Notes: generated from the sequence alone by a model not told the origin. A stretch of 64,000 nt of DNA from Streptomyces spororaveus (GCF_016755875.1 NZ_BNED01000005.1:6214001-6278000), one strand, 5' to 3'; positions 49,889-60,021 are shown, counted from the stretch's first letter. Numbers and translations: made by a program.

Positions 49889-49919
49889 GGGCCCGGCCCC
49901 CTGGCGAGGGGTCGGGCCC
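49889..49919 (+). terminator. Probable terminator after the VOC gene
   Basis: GGGCCCGGCCCC 49889-49900 pairs with GGGGTCGGGCCC 49908-49919 with one wobble. The remaining 185 bases to the next stop show nothing else. Confidence 0.7.
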
Positions 49920-50104
49920 GAGTCTTCACCGGTGCGGTGACCTATGACTACCCGCTCCATCCACCCGCTGAACCGCAATCAGCCCATCATGTTGTCCATT
50001 TCCCGCTCCGAGACCGCGGGCCGCGGATCCTGGGGCCGGGTGGACCCCGCCCGGCCGGCCTGTCCCGGGCCGCGGACCCCGGTCAGGAGAAGGCCGGGAG
50101 ACGG

Positions 50105-50794
50105 TCAGGAGAGCTTGCCGTTGTAGTCCGGCAGCTTGACGGTGCGCTCCGCGTGACCGCCGACGAGGTCGGTCGCACTGTTGCCGATGTTGGCGATGAT
50201 CGTGTAGCCGCGCGCCTCGATCTCCGCCCGCTTGCCCGTCTTGTAGGCGCTGACCTCCTCGAACAGGTCCGGCAGATCGCGGACGTAGAGCCCCGAGACC
50301 GGGTAGCCCACGGCCTTCAGGTTGCGCTCGGTGAGGGAGTGGATGATCCCGGGGCGGGCGGTCACGAAGAAGATCGCGACGCCGCGCTCCTGCGCGTACT
50401 GGGTCAGCGCGCGGACCTTGGCGATCGCGGGGGTCGGGAAGGTCCAGAACCAGTGGAAGTCCGTCTCCAGCGAGGTGTTGTCGATGTCGAGGACGAGGGC
50501 GGGCTTCTCGCCGGCGGGCGATGCGGCGATGCGCGCCTCGATGGCGGGCCGGGCCGCGTCGATCACGGCGGCGACGTCCCGCTGCCAGGTGGCGTAGTCG
50601 ATGCCGAGGATCGCGGCGTTGCCGCCGGGCGCGGAGGCGGCCGGGGCGGCGGACACGGGCGCGGACACGGGCGCGGGCGCCGGGACGGGCGCGGCCTGGG
50701 CGGCGGTGGCCGGAACCAGCGTCAGGACGGCGGCGGCCGCGGCCACGCCGGCGGCGGCGGTACGGGGCATACGGGTGCGGCGGGTGCTGCGCAT
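50105..50794 (-). CDS. Secreted HAD-family acid phosphatase (class B/C type)
   Basis: The product is 229 aa from ATG 50794 (GAGGAG upstream). Signal peptide residues 1-35 (ending ATAAQAAPV), then an Ala/Pro/Val linker to residue 58. The HAD nucleophile motif is D103-I-D105-N-T; ETDFHWFWTFPTPAIAKVRA and FFVTARPG supply later HAD motifs, and IGNSATDLVGG the final acidic one. It is predicted extracellular and to release phosphate from small organic phosphates. No Pho box was identified. Confidence 0.9.
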   Translation of the reverse strand: MRSTRRTRMPRTAAAGVAAAAAVLTLVPATAAQAAPVPAPAPVSAPVSAAPAASAPGGNAAILGIDYATWQRDVAAVIDAARPAIEARIAASPAGEKPALVLDIDNTSLETDFHWFWTFPTPAIAKVRALTQYAQERGVAIFFVTARPGIIHSLTERNLKAVGYPVSGLYVRDLPDLFEEVSAYKTGKRAEIEARGYTIIANIGNSATDLVGGHAERTVKLPDYNGKLS

Positions 50795-50905
50795 GGGGGG
50801 CGCTCCTCGGTCACGAGTTGGCATGTACGTGACCAGAGTTGGCGAGAATCGAACCCCTGTCTACTGGCCGGTAGGAAACTTTTCGTGACCGCGTGATGAA
50901 TGGAT

Positions 50906-51802
50906 CTACGTGAGGCAGTCGAGGACCGTGTGGCACAGCCCGCACCGGGCCCGCAGCCGCCCGCGCACCGGCACCCGAAGCCGCTGCGCGCACACCGGGC
51001 ACGGGAAGCTCACCCGCAACCCGCCGCCGTCCTCCGCCTGTTCGAAGCGGTACGCGGAGCCGCCGGCCGGACCGGCCCCGCCGCGCCGCGCCCTCGCGTA
51101 CCGCCGCCGCTCCAGCGGCCCGGCGGCCGCCAGCGGGGCCCGGCGGTGGTCGCGCTCGGCCCGCGCCCGCCCGCGTACGTACGCCTCGTACGCCTGGGGG
51201 CTGGTGAACCAGGTGGCGGGGTCCTCGCCGAACAGCGCGGCGCGCTTGGCGAGGACGTAGCCGAATTCCTCCGGCGTGAGGTAGCCGAACCTCTGGTGGG
51301 TCAGCGCGTCCTCCCGGTAGGCGTCCAGGAGCAGCCAACCCGCACCCAGGTACGCGGCCGCGGTGTCGGTGAGGATCTCGTTCTCGGCGGTGCCGGGGAA
51401 ACGCAGGTCCAGGCGGTGCAGCAGGACGTGCGCCGCCTCGTGCGCGAGGGCGGCGGCGAGGTCGCGGCGGTGCGTGCGGAAGCGGTCGCTGACCTCGACG
51501 AAGTACTCGGGCCCCGCGGTCAGCTCCACGGTGGCGGCCTGCTCCATCGCGCGGAAGGAGACCACCATGCGCGCGTCGGGCAGCCGCAGCGCCCGTACCG
51601 TCGCGGCCGCCACCCGCTGCGCGCCCAGGTGGAGGTCGTCGGTGGCGCCGAAGGCGGCGTCGGCGGGGGCGAGGCTCGTGTCGTAGGCGTGGATGCCGTC
51701 GGCCGACAGCCGGCGGAAGAGCGCGGTGATCGAGGCACGCACGGTGGCCAGATGCGGAAATCCGTGCTCGACGGGACCGCTCCGTGCTCTGTTCTGCGTC
51801 AT
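50906..51802 (-). CDS. Putative zinc metallopeptidase with C-terminal zinc ribbon
   Basis: The product is 298 aa from ATG 51802, right after AAGGAGG. A zincin motif, H121-E-A-A-H125 (AAALAHEAAHVLLHRL), lies mid-protein with a downstream ENEILTDTAAAYLGAGWLLL supplying possible third ligand residues. The C-terminal 50 residues have a four-Cys zinc ribbon (CPVCAQRL and RCGLC). No signal peptide, so cytoplasmic. Proteins with this pairing are of unknown function; a regulatory protease or DNA-linked peptidase is possible. Confidence 0.75.
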   Translation of the reverse strand: MTQNRARSGPVEHGFPHLATVRASITALFRRLSADGIHAYDTSLAPADAAFGATDDLHLGAQRVAAATVRALRLPDARMVVSFRAMEQAATVELTAGPEYFVEVSDRFRTHRRDLAAALAHEAAHVLLHRLDLRFPGTAENEILTDTAAAYLGAGWLLLDAYREDALTHQRFGYLTPEEFGYVLAKRAALFGEDPATWFTSPQAYEAYVRGRARAERDHRRAPLAAAGPLERRRYARARRGGAGPAGGSAYRFEQAEDGGGLRVSFPCPVCAQRLRVPVRGRLRARCGLCHTVLDCLT

Positions 51803-51912
51803 CGAGCCCTCCTTACCGCAATCTCTTCCGCTGGGGCGGGAGTTGGCCGAAACTGCCTTCTTGATGTCCGCCACACGCCTGTTGTGTCATGGACCCGTCA
51901 TTCACCCGATGA

Positions 51913-52731
<819 letters not shown>

Positions 52732-52820
52732 CTCCCCCCCGCTCGTCCCGCCCGCCCTTCCGGCCGGCCACGCACCGGCCGGAAGGGCGCGGCACCCCGC
52801 CGCACGGCTGCCCGGCCTTT

Positions 52821-52869
52821 GCGGCCCCGCCGGCGTTCGAGGCGCGGGGCCCGGGGCTGTGAGCCCCGG
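52821..52869. repeat. Dispersed Streptomyces intergenic repeat, copy 2, with hairpin
   Basis: This matches the 2551-2596 element over GGCCCCGCCGGCGTT-GAGGCGCGGGG with one base changed. It ends in a hairpin, CCGGGGCT-GTG-AGCCCCGG (52851-52869), that may terminate the trypsin transcript. Confidence 0.6.
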
Positions 52870-52953
52870 AAGGCTCCGGCGCAGTCCGCCCGCGCCGCGA
52901 CCCCGGACCCGCACACCCCGCCGTACCGCGGCCGCAGGCCCCGCGGACACGGC

Positions 52954-53292
52954 CTAGCCCAGCGCGATGGCCCGAAGCGCCGCCAGATGCCGCTGGTAGA
53001 CCGCCCGGCCCTCGGAGGTCAGCGCGACCCAGGTGCGCGGACGCCGCCCGACCCGGCCCTTGCGGACCTCCACCCAGCCCGCCTCCTCCAGCGCCGCCAC
53101 CTGCTTGGACAGCACCGAGTCCGAGACCTCGACCAGGTCCCGTACGAAAGCGAACTCGGCCTTGTCCAGCGGAGCCAGCGCCGCCACCACCGACAGCCGT
53201 ACGGGCGCGTTCAGCAGCGGCGCGAGGTCGTGCCGCGGATGCCCGCCCCGCTTCGCCCGCGCCCCGCCGCCCTCGGCCGGCTCGTCCGTCAT
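52954..53292 (-). CDS. Winged-helix regulator (MarR/ArsR-like, DUF2087-type small)
   Basis: The product is 112 aa from ATG 53292, overlapping the membrane-protein stop by 4 nt. A winged HTH fills residues 25-100: LLNAPVRLSVVAALAPLDKA, FVRDLVEVSDSVLSKQVAAL, VEVRKGRVGRRPRTWVALTS. It resembles small transcriptional regulators that pair with a membrane protein. It probably autoregulates the two-gene unit. Confidence 0.88.
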   Translation of the reverse strand: MTDEPAEGGGARAKRGGHPRHDLAPLLNAPVRLSVVAALAPLDKAEFAFVRDLVEVSDSVLSKQVAALEEAGWVEVRKGRVGRRPRTWVALTSEGRAVYQRHLAALRAIALG

Positions 53293-53708
53293 ACCGCACC
53301 CCGCATCTCGGTCCAGGCGCCGACGGCCGGCGCCAGCGCACACGCCAGCGCGCCCACCGCCGCGAACGGCACCCCGTGGCCGAACACCGCCGTGCCGACC
53401 GTGATCGTCAGGGCGAACACCGTCGCCCAGGACCCCATCATCACCCCGTGCTTCACACCGAACCCCCGCCGCATCACGCGCTGCCGCGCCGCGTACACGC
53501 TCAGTCCGGTCACCAGCAGCGCGTTGGTCACCGCGAACACCACCGCCGAGACCGGCCCGTGCCACAGCACGGCGATCGGCACGAGCACCAGCTGCCCGGC
53601 CGCGAACGCCCACAGGTAGCGCGCGTACCAGCCACTGCGCTGCCGCGCCGCCCGCTCCAGACCGGCCGCCCGCCCCAACGCCCCGACCGCCTTCGCCGTC
53701 TCCTGCAT
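53289..53708 (-). CDS. Four-TM membrane protein coupled to a winged-helix regulator
   Basis: The product is 139 aa from ATG 53708 with GAGGGGGAA upstream. Hydrophobic segments are at about 32-50, 53-72, 88-107 and 112-130. No known domain. Its gene comes first and overlaps the regulator gene (ATGA), a common arrangement of small two-gene actinobacterial modules. Function unknown. Confidence 0.8.
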   Translation of the reverse strand: MQETAKAVGALGRAAGLERAARQRSGWYARYLWAFAAGQLVLVPIAVLWHGPVSAVVFAVTNALLVTGLSVYAARQRVMRRGFGVKHGVMMGSWATVFALTITVGTAVFGHGVPFAAVGALACALAPAVGAWTEMRGAV

Positions 53709-53854
53709 GGTTCCCCCTCGCTCGCACACGGATGACCTTCCCCGGTCGATTTCCACTATGGCGAGTACTTTCCAATCCGGCAAGTACAGGGGTGCCGTCT
53801 CACAGGACGACTGCCCGAGGAACCGACGGCCACCGCCACGTATTCTCGGGAACC

Positions 53855-54217
53855 ATGAACATCAGCGACCTCGACAACGGCAACGGCACCGGCACCGGCG
53901 CGGCCGACGACGCCGCAGGCATCGACGAGAGCGTCACCGCCGAACTCGCCCGCCTCCGCGACAGCATCGACAACATCGACGCCGCCGTCGTCCACATGCT
54001 CGCCGAACGCTTCAAGTGCACCCAGCAGGTCGGCCACCTCAAGGCCCGCCACCAGCTGCCCCCCGCCGACCCGGGCCGCGAAGCCAGCCAGATCGCCCGC
54101 CTGCGCCAGCTCGCCGAGAACGCCAAACTCGACCCCGCCTTCGCCGAGAAGCTCCTCAACTTCATCATCGCCGAGGTCATCCGCCACCACGAGACGATCG
54201 CTGCGGGCGAAGAGTAG
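53855..54217 (+). CDS. Chorismate mutase (AroQ type)
   Basis: The product is 120 aa from ATG 53855. Residues 30-115 form the all-alpha AroQ fold: LARLRDSIDNIDAAVVHMLA, ERFKCTQQVGHLKARHQLPP, PGREASQIARLRQLA, FIIAEVIRHHE. It converts chorismate to prephenate for phenylalanine and tyrosine. The conserved Arg, Lys and Gln positions of the active site are present. Monofunctional, no signal peptide. It stands alone just before pepN. Confidence 0.92.
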   Translation: MNISDLDNGNGTGTGAADDAAGIDESVTAELARLRDSIDNIDAAVVHMLAERFKCTQQVGHLKARHQLPPADPGREASQIARLRQLAENAKLDPAFAEKLLNFIIAEVIRHHETIAAGEE

Positions 54218-54258
54218 AAGCTCGGGGTCCGGCCGCCCACTGCGGCAGCATGGGCCCC

Positions 54259-56790
54259 ATGTCCGCACTCACGCGCAACGAAGCGCAACTCCGAGCCCAG
54301 CTCATCGACGTCCAGCACTACGCCGTGACCCTCGACCTCACCGGCGACGACGACGAAACCTTCGACTCGACCACCGTCGTCCGGTTCACGGCCCGCACCG
54401 CCGCAGACACCTTCATCGAGCTGAAGCCCGTCGAGCTGCGCTCGGCCACCCTCGACGGCAACCCCCTCGACCCGGCCTCCCTCGCCGACGACCGGCTGCC
54501 GCTCACCGGCCTCACCGAAGGCCCCCACGAGCTGCACCTCGACACCCGCATGCGCTACTCCCGCACCGGCGAGGGCCTGCACCGCTTCACCGACCCCGCC
54601 GACGGACAGACGTACGTCTACAGCCAGATGTTCATGGACGACGTCCAGCGGGTCTTCCCGGCCTTCGACCAGCCCGACCTCAAGGCCGTCTTCGAATTCA
54701 CCGTCACCGCCCCCGCCCACTGGACCGTCCTCGCCAACGGCATCACCACCCGCACCGGCGCGGCCCCCGACGGCAGCGGCGCCGCCATCTGGCAGTCCGC
54801 CCCCACCCCCCTCATCTCCACCTACCTCGCCGCCGTCGCCGCCGGCCCCTGGCACAGCATCCGCACCGAACACGCCGGACTGCCCTTCGGCATCCACTGC
54901 CGCCAGTCCCTCGCCCCCCACATGGACGTCGACGCCGAGGAAATCCTCTCCATCACCAAGGACTGCTTCGACCGGTACCAGGAGAAGTTCACCGAGCCCT
55001 ACCCCTTCGACTCCTACGACCAGGCCTTCGTACCCGAGTTCAACGCCGGCGCCATGGAGAACCCCGGACTCGTCACCTTCCGCGACGAGTTCATCTTCCG
55101 CTCCGCCGTCACCGACACCGAACGCCAGTCCCGTGCCATGGTCATCGCCCACGAGATGGCCCACATGTGGTTCGGCGACCTCGTCACCCTCGCCTGGTTC
55201 GACGACATCTGGCTCAACGAATCCTTCGCCGAGTACATGGGCTACCAGACCCTCACCGAAGCCACCCGCTTCACCGACACCTGGACCGACTTCGGCGTCA
55301 CCCGCAAGCCCTGGGGCTACGACGCCGACCAGCGCCCCTCCACCCACCCCGTCGCCCCCACCCCCGAGGACGTCCCCGACACCGCCTCCGCCCTCCTCAA
55401 CTTCGACGGCATCTCCTACGCCAAGGGCGCCTCCGCCCTGCGCCAACTCGTCGCCTGGCTCGGCGAGAAGGACTTCCTGGCCGGCATCAACACCCACTTC
55501 GCCCGCCACAAGTTCGCCAACGCCTCCCTCGCCGACTTCATCGACTCCCTCGCCGCCCACACCGAACGCGACGTCCGCGCCTGGGCCGACATCTGGCTGC
55601 GCACCACCGGCATCGACACCCTCACCCCCCGCATCGAGGAATCCGAAGGCCGCCCCGACACCGCCGCCGGCTGGACCCTCACCGTCGACCGCCGCGGCAG
55701 CCGCCCCCACCACATCGCCGTCGGCGTCTACGACCGCGACCCCGCCGACGACCGCTTCCTCGAACTGCGCGAACTCCTCGACATCGACATCCCCTCCGAC
55801 GAGGTCATCTCGGTGACCGGAACCCGCCCGGCCCTCCTCGTCCTCAACGACGTCGACCTCACCTACGCCAAGGTCCGCCTCGACGACACCTCCCTCGAAA
55901 CCGTCCAGCGCGGCCTCTCCGGCATCCCCGACGCCCTCACCCGCGCCGTCGTCTGGAACGCCCTGCGCGACATGGTCCGCGACGGCGAACTCGACCCCCA
56001 CGCCTACCTGGCCACCGCCTCCGCGCACCTGCCCGAGGAGGACGACCTCGCCATCGTCCAGGGCGTCCTCGCCTTCGCCCGCACCCAGCTCGCCGTCCGC
56101 TACCTCGCCCCCGAGGAGCAGTCCGCCGCGCTCGCCACCCTCACCACCATCGCCCGCGACCTGCTCCGGCGCACCGAGGACGGCTCCGAGCCCGGCATGC
56201 GGCTCACCGCCGTACGCACCCTCGTCGACAGCGCCACCCAGCCCGACACCATCGCCGCCTGGCTCAGCGACGACACCGTCCCCGGCGGCCCCGCACTCGA
56301 CCCCGAGCTGCGCTGGCGCATCCTCGGCCGCCTCGCCGTCCTCGGCGCCGTCGGAGAGGCCGAGATCGACGCCGCCCTCGCCGCCGACACCAGCGCCACC
56401 GGCCAGGAAGGCGCCGCCCGCTGCCGCGCCGCCCTCCCCACCGCCGAGGCCAAGGCAGCCGCCTGGGACCGCCTCTTCCACGACGACAGCCTCTCCAACT
56501 ACCTCTTCAGCGCCACCGCCCAGGGCTTCTGGCAGCCCGAACAGGCCGAACTGCTCGCGCCGTACGTCACCCGCTACTACCCGGAGGCCGTCGCCCTCGG
56601 CGCCCGCCGCGGCCCGGCCATCGGCGAGGCCGCCGGCCGCTGGGCGTTCCCCGCCTACGCCATCGACGAAGCCAACCTCCAGGCCGGCCGCACCTGCCTC
56701 ACGAACCCGGACATCCTGCCCCTCCTGCGCCGCAAGCTCGTCGACCAACTCGACGACCTCGCCCGCGCCCTCAAGGTCCGCCGCCCCTGA
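54259..56790 (+). CDS. pepN: Aminopeptidase N
   Basis: The product is 843 aa from ATG 54259 (ATG 54250 adds three residues). The M1 exopeptidase motif GAMEN is at 264-268 and the zinc site HEMAH at 298-302 with E321 (NESFAEY), exact M1 spacing. N-terminal beta domain, thermolysin-like catalytic domain, beta-sandwich and C-terminal helical ERAP1-like domain are all present. It is the cytosolic enzyme removing N-terminal residues, well known in Streptomyces. The gene is strikingly C-rich at third positions and uses GAA and CAA more than upstream genes. Confidence 0.97.
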   Translation: MSALTRNEAQLRAQLIDVQHYAVTLDLTGDDDETFDSTTVVRFTARTAADTFIELKPVELRSATLDGNPLDPASLADDRLPLTGLTEGPHELHLDTRMRYSRTGEGLHRFTDPADGQTYVYSQMFMDDVQRVFPAFDQPDLKAVFEFTVTAPAHWTVLANGITTRTGAAPDGSGAAIWQSAPTPLISTYLAAVAAGPWHSIRTEHAGLPFGIHCRQSLAPHMDVDAEEILSITKDCFDRYQEKFTEPYPFDSYDQAFVPEFNAGAMENPGLVTFRDEFIFRSAVTDTERQSRAMVIAHEMAHMWFGDLVTLAWFDDIWLNESFAEYMGYQTLTEATRFTDTWTDFGVTRKPWGYDADQRPSTHPVAPTPEDVPDTASALLNFDGISYAKGASALRQLVAWLGEKDFLAGINTHFARHKFANASLADFIDSLAAHTERDVRAWADIWLRTTGIDTLTPRIEESEGRPDTAAGWTLTVDRRGSRPHHIAVGVYDRDPADDRFLELRELLDIDIPSDEVISVTGTRPALLVLNDVDLTYAKVRLDDTSLETVQRGLSGIPDALTRAVVWNALRDMVRDGELDPHAYLATASAHLPEEDDLAIVQGVLAFARTQLAVRYLAPEEQSAALATLTTIARDLLRRTEDGSEPGMRLTAVRTLVDSATQPDTIAAWLSDDTVPGGPALDPELRWRILGRLAVLGAVGEAEIDAALAADTSATGQEGAARCRAALPTAEAKAAAWDRLFHDDSLSNYLFSATAQGFWQPEQAELLAPYVTRYYPEAVALGARRGPAIGEAAGRWAFPAYAIDEANLQAGRTCLTNPDILPLLRRKLVDQLDDLARALKVRRP

Positions 56791-57211
56791 CCCCAAGGGC
56801 CGGAGGCCACCCCCACCCAACCTCCGGCCCCGGGCCCCGGCCCCCGGGCCACGGCCTCCGGCCCCCGGCCTCCGGCCCCCGGGCCACGGCACCGGGCCAC
56901 GGCCCCGGGGCCGCAGCCCGGCCTGCCGCCCCGGCCCGGGGCCCGGGGTCGTTGCCCCGGTCCTGGCTTCCGGCCCCGGCCCCGGCTCTGGCCTCCGGCC
57001 CCGGCCGGGGGCCGCCTGGCCTGCGGCCGCTCCCCGTGGTCTGCTGCCCCGGACCCTGTCTCGGCCCCGCCGTCGGCGTACGCGGGCGCGACGGTGCGCG
57101 TGAACTCCGGACAAACCCCGGCGGTTACCCCATTCGGGTCTGATCGTTGTACCGGCCGGGTGCGGTGCCCGCCCCGCCCGCCCCGCACCCGGCCAGCCCC
57201 CGGAGGACCCG
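56791..57211. repeat. Low-complexity imperfect repeats (GGCCTCCGGCCCCGG)n, no gene
   Basis: No gene is seen in these 421 bases. From about 56814 to 57015 it is built of imperfect 12-18-bp units such as GGCCTCCGGCCCC and GGGCCACGGC, with extensive self-complementarity, and probably also terminates pepN transcription. Bases 57090-57150 likely hold the promoter of the decarboxylase operon; no Fur/DmdR-type iron box (TTAGGTTAGGCTCACCTAA-like) was found. GGAGGACCC before ATG 57212 is a good ribosome-binding site. Confidence 0.7.
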
Positions 57212-58615
57212 ATGACCGCGCAGCCCGGCACACCACCCGCGCTGCCCCCGCTCGCCGGAGGCCCCGGCGGGCCCACCGCCCTGCGCCCCCTCCTCGACAC
57301 CGTCCTCGACGCCCTCACCACCGGCGCCCACGACCGCCACGGCCCCCTCCCCGCCGGCGGCCCCGACGCCGTCACCGCCCGCGTCCACGCCGTCCTCGGC
57401 GACGCCGGCGTACTCCCCGCACACGGCACCGGCGCCCACGAAGCCCTCCGCACCCTCGTACACACCCTCGCCGCAGGCGCCGCCGACCCCGCCGACCCCC
57501 TCTGCGCGGCCCACCTGCACTGCCCCCCGCTCGCCGTCGCCACCGCCGCCGACCTCGCCGCCGCCGCCCTGAACCCCTCCCTCGACTCCTGGGACCAGGC
57601 CCCCGCCGCCTCCACCCTCGAAGCCCTCCTCACCCGCACCCTCGCCGCCGAGTTCTACCTCACCCCCCACGCCGACGCCCTCGTCACCACCGGCGGCACC
57701 GAAGCCAACCAACTCGCCGTACTCCTCGCCCGCGAACGCCACGGACCCGCCCTCACCGTCCTCCACGGAGCCAACGCCCACCACTCCCTCCCGCGCGCCG
57801 CCTGGCTCCTCGGCCTGCCCCCGGCCACCGAACTCCCCACCCCCGCAGGCACCCTCGACCCCGCCCGCCTCGCCGACGCCCTCGCCACCACCCCCGGCCC
57901 CACCCTCGTCACCGCCACCGCCGGCACCACCGACGCCGGCCTCATCGACCCCATTCACCGCATCGCCGACCTCTGCGACCGCTACGGCGCCGACCTCCAC
58001 ATCGACGCCGCATACGGCGGCCTCCTCGCCCTCAGCCCCCGCCACCGCGACAAACTCGCCGGACTCGACCGCGCCCACTCCATCACCGTCGACCTGCACA
58101 AACTCGGCTGGCAACCCGTCGCCGCCGGCCTCCTCGCCGTCCCCGACACCACCCTCCTCACCCCCCTCGCCCACCAGGCCGACTACCTCAACGCCACCGA
58201 CGACACCGAAGCCGGCCTCCCCGACCTCCTCGGCCGCTCCCTGCGCACCACCCGCCGCCCCGACGCCTTCAAGATCGCCACCACCCTCCGCGCCCTCGGC
58301 CGCGACGGCATCGCCGCACTCATCGACCGCACCATCGACACCGCACGCCACCTCGCCCGGCTCCTCGACGCCCACCCCCGCTTCGAACTCCACGCACCCC
58401 CCACCCTCACCACCGTCCTCTTCCGGCCCACCCACGCCGACGACGACCACCTCGCCACCCTGCGCCGCACCCTCCTGCACCAAGGCCGCGCCGTCCTCGG
58501 CCGCACCCACGCCGACGGCCGCCTGTGGCTCAAAGCCACCCTGCTCAACCCGCACACCACAGCGGGGGACCTGGACCAGCTCATCTCCCTCCTGGAAGGC
58601 AGCACCCACCGATGA
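57212..58615 (+). CDS. PLP-dependent decarboxylase, DesA-like (lysine/diamino acid type)
   Basis: The product is 467 aa. Fold type I PLP decarboxylase of group II: TTGGTEANQLAVLLARERHG, HGANAHHSLPRAAWLLG, VTATAGTTDAGLIDPI, HIDAAYGG, and the PLP lysine K297 in TVDLHKLGWQP. It resembles DesA, which decarboxylates lysine to cadaverine for desferrioxamine. It is coupled (ATGA) to a lysine/ornithine N-hydroxylase gene. Neither desC (acyltransferase) nor desD (NIS synthetase) follows. Alternatives are diaminobutyrate or aromatic amino acid decarboxylase. Confidence 0.88.
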   Translation: MTAQPGTPPALPPLAGGPGGPTALRPLLDTVLDALTTGAHDRHGPLPAGGPDAVTARVHAVLGDAGVLPAHGTGAHEALRTLVHTLAAGAADPADPLCAAHLHCPPLAVATAADLAAAALNPSLDSWDQAPAASTLEALLTRTLAAEFYLTPHADALVTTGGTEANQLAVLLARERHGPALTVLHGANAHHSLPRAAWLLGLPPATELPTPAGTLDPARLADALATTPGPTLVTATAGTTDAGLIDPIHRIADLCDRYGADLHIDAAYGGLLALSPRHRDKLAGLDRAHSITVDLHKLGWQPVAAGLLAVPDTTLLTPLAHQADYLNATDDTEAGLPDLLGRSLRTTRRPDAFKIATTLRALGRDGIAALIDRTIDTARHLARLLDAHPRFELHAPPTLTTVLFRPTHADDDHLATLRRTLLHQGRAVLGRTHADGRLWLKATLLNPHTTAGDLDQLISLLEGSTHR

Positions 58616-60021
58616 CCGCCCAGCTCGACACCCCCCACGACCTCGTCGGAATCGGGATCGGCCCCTTCAACCTGTCCCTCGCGGCCCTCGCCCACGGCCT
58701 GCCGCAGCAAGGAGTCGGCGAACTCGCCACCGCCTTCTACGACCAGCGCCGCGACTTCCGCTGGCACCCCGGACTCCTCATCGAAGGAGCCACCCTCCAG
58801 GTCCCCTTCCTCGCCGACCTCGTCACCCTCGCCGACCCGGCCAGCCCCTGGAGCTTTCTCAGCTACCTCAAGCACAAGGAACGGCTCTTCCCCTTCTACT
58901 TCGCCGAGCAGTTCCACATCCACCGCGCCGAATACGACGCCTACTGCCGCTGGGTCGCCGACCGCCTCCCCGGACTCCACTTCGGCCACCAGGTCGACGC
59001 CGTCCGCTGGAACCCCGAACGCGACCTCTTCGAAGTCGACTTCACCCAACTCGACGCCACAGGCGAAGCCGAAGCCCTCGGCCGCACCTACACCCGCAAC
59101 CTCGCCCTCGGCATCGGCACGTCCCCCTACGTCCCCGAACCCCTGCGCCCCCTCGCCGACGCCCCCACCGTCCCCGTCATCCACTCCGCCGACTACCTCG
59201 ACAACCGCCGACGCATCCTCGGAGCCGAACACGTCACCGTCATCGGATCAGGCCAGTCCGGAGCCGAAGTCTTCCTCGACCTCCTCCGCGCCCGCCCCGC
59301 CGGCCGCGAACGCCTCACCTGGCTCGCCCGCACCCCCTCCTTCGCCCCCATGGAGTACTCCAAACTCGGCCTCGAACACTTCACCCCCGACTACACCCGC
59401 TACTTCCACTCCCTCCCCGAACCCGTACGCGACCAGCTCGTCCCCACCCAATGGCAGCTCCACAAGGGCATCGACGCCGACACCATCGCCGCCATCCACG
59501 CCGAGCTCTACCGCCGCACCCTCCACGGCGGCTGGCCCGACACCGTCCTCACCCCCGGAGTCAGCGTCCGCACCGCCGGACGCGTCGCCACCACCAAGGT
59601 CGAACTCCACCTCGAACACATCGAGCAGGGCACCCGCTCCCGCCTCACCACCGACGCCGTCATCCTCGCCACCGGCTACCAGGAACGCCCCCTCGGCAGC
59701 CTCCTCGCAGGCCTCGACCCGTACCTGCGCAAGGACTCCTCCGGCCGCCCCCGCATCGACGACCGCTACCGGATGATCCTCGACCCCAGCGTCACCGGCA
59801 GCATCTTCGTCCAGAACGGCGAACGCCACACCCACGGCGTCGGCGCCCCCGACCTCGGCCTCGCCGCCTGGCGCAGCGCCGCCATCCTCAACACCCTCAC
59901 CGGCAAAGAGCCCTACCCCCAGCCGGCCCGCACCGCCTTCACCACCTTCGGCCTCGACCAGCGCGAACACACCCGCCCCCGCCCCACCGGCGAACTCCTC
60001 CCGCTCGTCGACCACCCGTAG
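58612..60021 (+). CDS. Lysine/ornithine (cadaverine) N-monooxygenase, DesB-like
   Basis: The product is 469 aa. FAD motif GIGIGPFNLSLAALA at residues 13-27; the substrate region WHPGLLIEGATLQVPFLADL; NADPH motif VIGSGQSGAEVFLDLL; and the C-terminal ATGYQERPLGSLL and NGERHTHGVGAPDLGLAA. These are diagnostic of IucD/DesB/PvdA-type N-hydroxylases, which make hydroxamate precursors. With the adjacent decarboxylase it would yield N-hydroxycadaverine or similar. The gene ends a two-gene operon; a hairpin follows. Confidence 0.92.
   Translation: MTAQLDTPHDLVGIGIGPFNLSLAALAHGLPQQGVGELATAFYDQRRDFRWHPGLLIEGATLQVPFLADLVTLADPASPWSFLSYLKHKERLFPFYFAEQFHIHRAEYDAYCRWVADRLPGLHFGHQVDAVRWNPERDLFEVDFTQLDATGEAEALGRTYTRNLALGIGTSPYVPEPLRPLADAPTVPVIHSADYLDNRRRILGAEHVTVIGSGQSGAEVFLDLLRARPAGRERLTWLARTPSFAPMEYSKLGLEHFTPDYTRYFHSLPEPVRDQLVPTQWQLHKGIDADTIAAIHAELYRRTLHGGWPDTVLTPGVSVRTAGRVATTKVELHLEHIEQGTRSRLTTDAVILATGYQERPLGSLLAGLDPYLRKDSSGRPRIDDRYRMILDPSVTGSIFVQNGERHTHGVGAPDLGLAAWRSAAILNTLTGKEPYPQPARTAFTTFGLDQREHTRPRPTGELLPLVDHP

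Noticed and set aside
50839..50860. T-arm-like sequence (minus strand GGGGTTCGATTCTC) suggesting a tRNA or a tRNA-derived attachment site
   Set aside because: No matching D-arm, anticodon arm or acceptor pairing could be found, and the T-stem does not pair well. No integrase or second copy is present.
53800..57639. Long open frame antisense to chorismate mutase, pepN and the decarboxylase
   Set aside because: Translation is Gly/Val/Glu-rich with no domain; it is a shadow of the plus-strand genes.
57212..60021. Complete desferrioxamine cluster
   Set aside because: Only desA- and desB-like genes are present; the next gene is an unrelated convergent nucleotidase.
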